This document shows, one piece after another, positions 58,751 to 64,000 of a stretch of DNA of 64,000 nt. The position numbers and the translations under genes were made by a program. Every line of letters starts with the position of its first letter. Positions within the stretch are counted from its first letter, which is position 1. The DNA comes from Yersinia vastinensis (GTDB lineage Bacteria > Pseudomonadota > Gammaproteobacteria > Enterobacterales > Enterobacteriaceae): assembly GCF_902726565.1 (NCBI RefSeq), contig NZ_CACVAF010000004.1, forward strand, positions 342,512 to 406,511, read 5' to 3'. The notes beneath the pieces were generated by a model. That model saw only the letters and a list, made by a program, of their open reading frames with translations. It did no database searches and had not been told where the DNA came from.

Positions 58751-59161
58751 ATGAGCGAAGCGTTAAAAATTCTTAACAACATCCGTACTCTGCGTGCACA
58801 AGCGCGTGAATGCACTCTTGAAACATTAGAAGAAATGCTTGAGAAACTCGAAGTGGTCGTTAACGAACGCCGCGAAGAAGACTCCCAAGTACAGGCTGAA
58901 ATTGAAGAACGCACACGTAAATTACAACAATACCGCGAAATGCTTATTGCAGACGGTATTGATCCAAACGAACTGTTGAATACTATGGCTGCTGCTAAAG
59001 CGGCTACTGGTAAATCAAAACGTGCTGCACGCCCTGCTAAATATCAGTATACCGATGAAAATGGCGATGTTAAAACCTGGACTGGCCAAGGCCGTACCCC
59101 AGCAGTGATTAAGAAAGCCATTGAAGAACAAGGTAAATCACTGGATGATTTCCTGCTGTAA
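58751..59161 (+). CDS. hns: Nucleoid-associated protein H-NS
   Basis: A 136-residue protein. An N-terminal coiled-coil oligomerisation region (about 1-80) is followed by a linker and a C-terminal DNA-binding domain with the AT-hook-like loop TWTGQGRTP (about 109-117). H-NS silences AT-rich and horizontally acquired genes and bridges DNA. Its expected targets include the AT-rich adhesin island in this window. The ATG follows AGGA. A strong terminator follows. Confidence 0.98.
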   Translation: MSEALKILNNIRTLRAQARECTLETLEEMLEKLEVVVNERREEDSQVQAEIEERTRKLQQYREMLIADGIDPNELLNTMAAAKAATGKSKRAARPAKYQYTDENGDVKTWTGQGRTPAVIKKAIEEQGKSLDDFLL

Positions 59162-59191
59162 TCGTAATAGTTAATTTACTATTGTGATGAG

Positions 59192-59223
59192 AATACCCTC
59201 CTATTATATGGGGGGTATTTTTT
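59192..59223 (+). terminator. Intrinsic terminator of hns
   Basis: AATACCCTCC pairs with GGGGGGTATT (one G-T pair) around an 8-base loop and is followed by a T run, 30 bases after the stop codon. Confidence 0.9.
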
Positions 59224-59566
59224 GTTTATCGCCAAACTGCCAATCAGTATTTTTACCCTACGCGGGTAAATTACCCCCACTCAATCGCTGACAAAACATC
59301 ATCGATGTTAGGGCCGTCTAAACATATCATTTCCAATAAATAACCCTGTGCAATCACTCTGATTGTAAATCGATAAGAATACTCTGCTAATTTATAACAT
59401 CATAATAATCGATATAGCTGTGGTGCCCTAACGACACCATTGACTGTAATATAAGTGAAATTAAGCAATAAGCGACAGTATCTAAGCCCAACCACGATAG
59501 CGTTGGCTACAAAACAGAACTAATTTAAATTTTGTACCCAACACATAAAATCATCTTTCTCACTTA
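59224..59566. other. hns-ugd intergenic region
   Basis: About 340 bases between the convergent hns and ugd genes. A small hairpin (TTTACCC-TACGC-GGGTAAA at 59252-59270) is the only structure seen. No coding frame is supported. In E. coli galU occupies the position next to hns. Confidence 0.5.
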
Positions 59567-60913
59567 TTACAACCGATTAATCGACGCACCACGACCAATC
59601 CCATAATAAGTGAATCCTCGGCTATTTAACCGCTCAGGATCGTACAAATTACGCCCATCAAAAATAACGGGTTGTTTCAGACAAGACTTGATCATATCAA
59701 AATCTGGAGCCCTAAAATTTTGCCATTCGGTGCAAATAACTAATGCATCAGCACCTTGTAATGCTGCCTCTTTTGTCCCCATTAATCTCAAGTCATCCCT
59801 TGCGCCATAAATTCGCTGTGCTTCATCCATAGCCTCTGGATCATAAGCCTGAATAGTCACTCCGGCTTCCCACAATGTCTCCATTAAAATCCGACTAGGG
59901 GCTTCTCGCATATCATCTGTATTGGGTTTAAAAGCTAATCCCCATAGAGCTAATGTTTTTCCAGCAAGTTGTGAAGAAAAATGATGTTGAATAAATTCGG
60001 CCAATTTATACTTCTGTTGGTTATTGATCTGTTCGACTGCTTGTAGCAAATGTGGTTGATAGCCATTACTTTCAGCTGTACGAATTAACGCCTGAATATC
60101 TTTGGGAAAACAGGACCCGCCATAACCGCAACCCGAATAAATAAAATGGTAGCCAATACGAGAATCAGAACCGATGCCTTGTCGTACTTTCTCGATATCA
60201 GCACCCAATCGCTCTGCAATATTCGAAATCTCATTCATAAAGCTGATTTTGGTTGCAAGCATGCCATTCGCTGCATATTTCGTCAGTTCCGCGCTGCGAA
60301 TATCCATAATTAATATGCGGTCATGGTTTCGATTAAACGGTTCATATAGCTCACTAATTAAATCGATAACACCATTATCATTTGTATCAATACCGATAAC
60401 GATACGTTCTGGTCGTTTACAGTCAGCAACTGCCGCCCCTTCTTTCAAAAATTCGGGGTTTGAAACCACATTGAATACTATTTCTTGGTCGCGTTGCTGA
60501 AGAACAGTTTGTATTCTTTCCCGTACTTTATCCGCAGTTCCTACGGGGACAGTAGATTTATCAATAATGACTTTCGGTGCATCCATATATTTAGCAATAG
60601 TGTCAGCGACCTCAAGGACATATTTCAAATCAGCAGCGCCATCTTCATCAGGGGGGGTACCCACAGCAATAAACTGAATAGTACCGTGCGCTACACCAGC
60701 CTTTGCATCCGTAGAAAATTGAAGTCTCCCCTCGTCATAGTTTTCCTTTACTAACGATGCCAGTCCTGGTTCAAAAATAGCAATGCGGCCATCTTGTAAA
60801 TCAGCAACTTTTTTTACATCAACATCAATGCAGAGAACATCGTGGCCAACCTCTGCCAGAACTGCGGCTTGAACCAACCCGACATAACCAATACCAAAAA
60901 CCGTAACTTTCAT
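59567..60913 (-). CDS. ugd: UDP-glucose 6-dehydrogenase
   Basis: A 448-residue enzyme oxidising UDP-glucose to UDP-glucuronate. NAD-binding GIGYVG is at residues 7-12 and the catalytic Cys268 lies in the signature [12 protein letters not shown]. The central GAxxKxxxN-equivalent helix is [18 protein letters not shown]. It belongs to the longer class of about 440-450 residues, distinct from the 388-residue E. coli Ugd. The product feeds capsule, O-antigen or lipid A-aminoarabinose pathways. It sits between hns and rssB, where E. coli has galU. Confidence 0.96.
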   Translation of the reverse strand: MKVTVFGIGYVGLVQAAVLAEVGHDVLCIDVDVKKVADLQDGRIAIFEPGLASLVKENYDEGRLQFSTDAKAGVAHGTIQFIAVGTPPDEDGAADLKYVLEVADTIAKYMDAPKVIIDKSTVPVGTADKVRERIQTVLQQRDQEIVFNVVSNPEFLKEGAAVADCKRPERIVIGIDTNDNGVIDLISELYEPFNRNHDRILIMDIRSAELTKYAANGMLATKISFMNEISNIAERLGADIEKVRQGIGSDSRIGYHFIYSGCGYGGSCFPKDIQALIRTAESNGYQPHLLQAVEQINNQQKYKLAEFIQHHFSSQLAGKTLALWGLAFKPNTDDMREAPSRILMETLWEAGVTIQAYDPEAMDEAQRIYGARDDLRLMGTKEAALQGADALVICTEWQNFRAPDFDMIKSCLKQPVIFDGRNLYDPERLNSRGFTYYGIGRGASINRL

Positions 60914-61233
60914 TCAAACAATCCTCAAGTAGAACTCGAATAAGGGGCGTACTACTCACTATTATCAGGAACTAACCTTAATTTAGCCTGAGGCGACGTA
61001 ACCTTATTGCTAACGAATCAAAATGCTAATAGCCAATTTTTAGAGATAAGTAAGAGCGGGAGTATATCAACCGATATTTTTGACATCTCGCTCAGGCACA
61101 TCGATTGAAACAAATTGGCTTTATTTCGCAGATTCGTTATAGGAGTATTTATGTTTGGCTGGCGGTAACCGTAAATAAAAGATGAATGCATTAAAGATTA
61201 GGTGGTTTTCCAGTGACTGACTTAATATCTGAG
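60914..61233 (-). other. ugd promoter region
   Basis: About 320 bases between rssB and ugd on the minus strand. No convincing RcsB, PhoP or PmrA box could be singled out by eye. Confidence 0.4.
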
Positions 61234-62250
61234 CTATTCATCAGCGGAAAGCATCAAACGTAACCGACTCCCTCCTCCCCACACCTGACATTGCCATGCT
61301 TCACAACGTTGGCTAATTTGGTTTAGATGCGTTGTTTTCAGTGTTCCAAGAGGCACGCCATTACTGAGCTGAATCTGGTTTTTGCCTGCATTAACATTTG
61401 CATGCAAGCCCGCTGAGACCAGTATTAAATTCTGATATTCCACATGATAGTAACCCACCAACAAAGGAAATTGCCCATCGAGATGAGTTCGCCTTAATAG
61501 TTGGTTAACTTGTTCAAGTAGAGATGACATCTGAGGTAAGCGATGCTGCTGATGCGCTAAATGTTCTTGTAAAATCCCGTTAAATAGCACGCGTAATAGC
61601 AAAGCGGCTAAAACACCATTATCCCCCGCTCGCGTTACATCCAAACAATAAAATGCTAAATCCTTATCTGACAATGCGGCAATATCAAGTACCAACCCTG
61701 GTTTCTCAACCATGGTCAATTGCCGGTAATTTATCCGACAGTGTGCAATTGTTTGTTGTGCTGGAGGTTGTAGCTGTTTTAACAGTTGGGCCGCGTTATA
61801 GGGATTTCTGCGTAGCGCATCCCAATCTTGTATAAGCTCAGTTTCTTCAATGGCATGGGAAGTAAACAATGCAGGATAGAGGCAAGCCAACACAACTTCA
61901 CGTAAGCGATTTAAATCAACAATCGGCTTTAGCAATACGTCCTTAACACCCAGACGCAAAACTTTTGCGATATCAGTCATTTTATCTGTCGCTGAGATAA
62001 CCAAAACAGGAATCTTTACACCTTGAGTCAGTAACCTTTCAACAAACTCTATGCCACCCATTTTTGGCATGGCGAGATCGCAAAGAATCAGATCTGGAGT
62101 CTGAATTTTTAGCTGGTCAAGAGCCTCCAAGCCGTTCCCGGCTTGCTGAACTGTCGCACCGAGTGAACCCAAGAATCCCGCCACAACTGAGCGAAAGACG
62201 GTTTCATCTTCGATGACTAGAATATTTTTGCCTGCTAGTGGTTTATCCAT
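61234..62250 (-). CDS. rssB: Response regulator RssB, ClpXP adaptor for RpoS
   Basis: A 338-residue protein. The N-terminal receiver (about 9-125) has the acidic residues Glu15 and Asp16 (VIEDE), phospho-acceptor Asp58 in LCDLAMP, Ser86 and Lys108. The C-terminal PP2C-like pseudo-phosphatase domain (about 150-335) is that of RssB. It delivers the stress sigma factor RpoS to ClpXP for degradation. It follows rssA by about 100 bases on the same strand, as in E. coli, so the two are probably one operon. Confidence 0.95.
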   Translation of the reverse strand: MDKPLAGKNILVIEDETVFRSVVAGFLGSLGATVQQAGNGLEALDQLKIQTPDLILCDLAMPKMGGIEFVERLLTQGVKIPVLVISATDKMTDIAKVLRLGVKDVLLKPIVDLNRLREVVLACLYPALFTSHAIEETELIQDWDALRRNPYNAAQLLKQLQPPAQQTIAHCRINYRQLTMVEKPGLVLDIAALSDKDLAFYCLDVTRAGDNGVLAALLLRVLFNGILQEHLAHQQHRLPQMSSLLEQVNQLLRRTHLDGQFPLLVGYYHVEYQNLILVSAGLHANVNAGKNQIQLSNGVPLGTLKTTHLNQISQRCEAWQCQVWGGGSRLRLMLSADE

Positions 62251-62354
62251 GCACTGCTTCTCTTACTAACCTTATGGTAATAGTGGCTCAAAATGAATGT
62301 TTGTGCTTGTCAGAAATTGTCATGAACTATTGGGCCGATATATATCTATATCTA

Positions 62355-63254
62355 TCAGCGTTTTATCAAATGGTGTAATTGTTCAGCACACTTTTCAGCA
62401 GCTAACTGCCCAGCGGCTATTGCTTCATCAGCGCGATGAAAATCCAACAGGGATATTTGCGGGCAATAGGGTTGAATCAGTACATCAGGAGGATCACCCG
62501 CCATTCGATTTCGTTTTAAACGGTTCTCTAGCACTTGAATTGATGTTGACATTATTTCCATCGCGCTAGGAACACTGTTAGCTGGGTCCGGAACGATATT
62601 GGCGATCCGCATTTTTAAACGCCGATGCCAACTTTCAGGCATATCTGGGGGGTTACCTTCAAGAGATATTTGTGAGGAAAGCATATCTTGCCGAACCAAA
62701 TGTGCATCATGCTGCAAGTCAACGGCAATAACGATATCGGCTCCCATCGCTCTAGCGAGAGAAACAGGGACAGGATTAACAACTGCGCCATCAACAAGCC
62801 AATAGCCACCATAACGAACAGGGGAAAACAGCCCAGGCATACTGCACGATGCTCTAATAGCCTGTTTTATATCTCCTTCTGTTAGCCATAACTCACGGCC
62901 TGTCGTTAAATTTGTAACAACTGAACCAAAAGGTAACGTACATTGCGAGATATCCTGCACTTCAATTATTTCGTTCACAGCATTGAATACTCGCTCCCCT
63001 CGCAGTAATCCACCACGGCGCCAGGAAAAATCCATCAGTCGAAGAACATCCCAGTATTTAAAAGATCTTACCCAGCGTTCCATCACATCCAAGTGATCAC
63101 TGGCATATGCAGCACCGACTAACGAGCCAACCGAACATCCCGCTACGACATCGATCGTCACCCCCATTTTTTTTAGCACATTGATAACACCAATATGTGC
63201 CCATCCTTTAGCCGCTCCTGCACCCAGTGCCAGTCCAACTTTGATCTGTCTCAT
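62355..63254 (-). CDS. rssA: Patatin-like phospholipase RssA
   Basis: A 299-residue patatin-family protein. The oxyanion motif GAGAAKGWAHIG is at residues 11-22, nucleophile Ser41 is in GCSVG and the catalytic Asp is in LVDGAVVNP. It is conserved next to rssB in enterobacteria. Its substrate is not established. First gene of the rssA-rssB pair. Confidence 0.94.
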   Translation of the reverse strand: MRQIKVGLALGAGAAKGWAHIGVINVLKKMGVTIDVVAGCSVGSLVGAAYASDHLDVMERWVRSFKYWDVLRLMDFSWRRGGLLRGERVFNAVNEIIEVQDISQCTLPFGSVVTNLTTGRELWLTEGDIKQAIRASCSMPGLFSPVRYGGYWLVDGAVVNPVPVSLARAMGADIVIAVDLQHDAHLVRQDMLSSQISLEGNPPDMPESWHRRLKMRIANIVPDPANSVPSAMEIMSTSIQVLENRLKRNRMAGDPPDVLIQPYCPQISLLDFHRADEAIAAGQLAAEKCAEQLHHLIKR

Positions 63255-63436
63255 TGTATTTCTTCCATTTTCAATCGATTTGGCACTTTTTATAGCCCTG
63301 GGCGAAACCTATATTTCTTCTTTTACTTTGTACATTTACCTATATAACTATAGTGAATATTTACCCTTCTGGTTATTGGATACAAATACTTTACATTCGA
63401 TGACTAAGATATAGCCTGTAGAGAGAGGGACATACT

Positions 63437-63904
63437 ATGAATATTGAAATATGCCAGAGCGATCTGTTTATTCCTGAACTCATTACATTGATTACTCAAT
63501 TAGATGCGTACCAAGAGGCACTCTACCCAGCAGAAAGCAATCATACAGAATCTATTGAAAATCTGTCTCAGGGGACAACAGTCGTTTATATCGCAAAATT
63601 GGAAGGATTAATTGTAGGATGCGCGATTCTTACATTACCTGAAACCCCATATCCTGAGGTTAAGCGCGTCTTTGTCAGCCCTAACTATCGAGGGAGAGGG
63701 ATTGCATTATTGCTAATGAATGCAATATTAGAAAAATCTAACACATTAAAATTAAAGAATATTTATCTTGAGACCGGGGTTTACCAACCAGAGGCTATCA
63801 GGTTGTATCAGCGGTTGGGTTTTGAATTGACATCTCAATTTGGCCATTATCAATCTGACCCTCTGAGCGTATACATGGTGAAATCTTTAAATGTACATCA
63901 GTGA
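63437..63904 (+). CDS. GNAT-family N-acetyltransferase
   Basis: A 155-residue GCN5-related acetyltransferase. The acetyl-CoA-binding motif A is RVFVSPNYRGRGIALLLMNA (about residues 76-95), followed by the YLETGVYQPEAIRLYQRLGF motif B region. The acceptor substrate cannot be deduced. It is divergent from rssA. AGAGAGG precedes the ATG. In E. coli another gene (ychJ/purU side) occurs here, so this is a lineage-specific neighbour. Confidence 0.9.
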   Translation: MNIEICQSDLFIPELITLITQLDAYQEALYPAESNHTESIENLSQGTTVVYIAKLEGLIVGCAILTLPETPYPEVKRVFVSPNYRGRGIALLLMNAILEKSNTLKLKNIYLETGVYQPEAIRLYQRLGFELTSQFGHYQSDPLSVYMVKSLNVHQ

Positions 63905-64000
63905 TGATTACATAATTAATTCACGATTAATTTACTATCACAATGATTTATTATTTCTACAGTTTCATAAATACAAAATAGCCACCTTAATGGGTAGCTA

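Overview
The window is chromosomal DNA from a member of the Yersiniaceae, most probably Yersinia. The core genes follow the E. coli topA-to-rssA order. Genus-level pointers are separate trpG and trpD genes, a tandem oppA pair, and H-NS and TonB sequences that read as Yersinia from memory. The species cannot be fixed from the sequence alone.

Layout. (1) 1-4570: conserved block topA(partial)-yciN-sohB-yciK-btuR-rluB. (2) 4571-23760: an AT-rich accessory island of about 19 kb, almost wholly on the minus strand, inserted between rluB and yciO. It carries a LuxR-type regulator with a degenerate receiver, a small membrane protein, a stand-alone receiver domain, a secreted cysteine-rich protein, a 1.9-kilo-residue invasin/intimin-type inverse autotransporter with 14 Ig-like domains, a small lipoprotein, a second LuxR-type regulator and a 2360-residue classical autotransporter. 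(3) 23761-32420: yciO, the RNase AM gene and the complete tryptophan operon (trpL-E-G-D-CF-B-A), with promoter, TrpR operator and attenuator all readable. (4) 32621-40703: envelope and small-protein genes (BON lipoprotein, ompW, YkgJ-like, yciC, SulP transporter, yciB, yciA, tonB, yciI, zinc-ribbon protein). A palindromic repeat element lies between yciB and yciA. (5) 40867-44657: an EAL phosphodiesterase with an operator-like repeat array, a possible 38-residue protein, yciY, clsA and yciU. (6) 44688-52146: oligopeptide permease operon with two consecutive oppA genes. (7) 52874-64000: ychE, adhE, tdk, hns, ugd, rssB, rssA and a GNAT acetyltransferase.

How the genes work together. The trp cluster is one attenuated, TrpR-controlled biosynthetic operon. 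The opp cluster is a complete ABC importer with a spare binding protein. The island looks like a surface-adhesion module with its own regulators: two giant adhesins from different type V secretion classes, a secreted companion, a lipoprotein and three receiver/LuxR-type proteins. The most interesting part is 5263-6669. There, the protein with intact receiver phosphorylation residues has no DNA-binding domain, while the neighbouring LuxR protein has a DNA-binding domain but has lost the phospho-acceptor. This suggests a response regulator split into two chains, with a membrane protein encoded between them.
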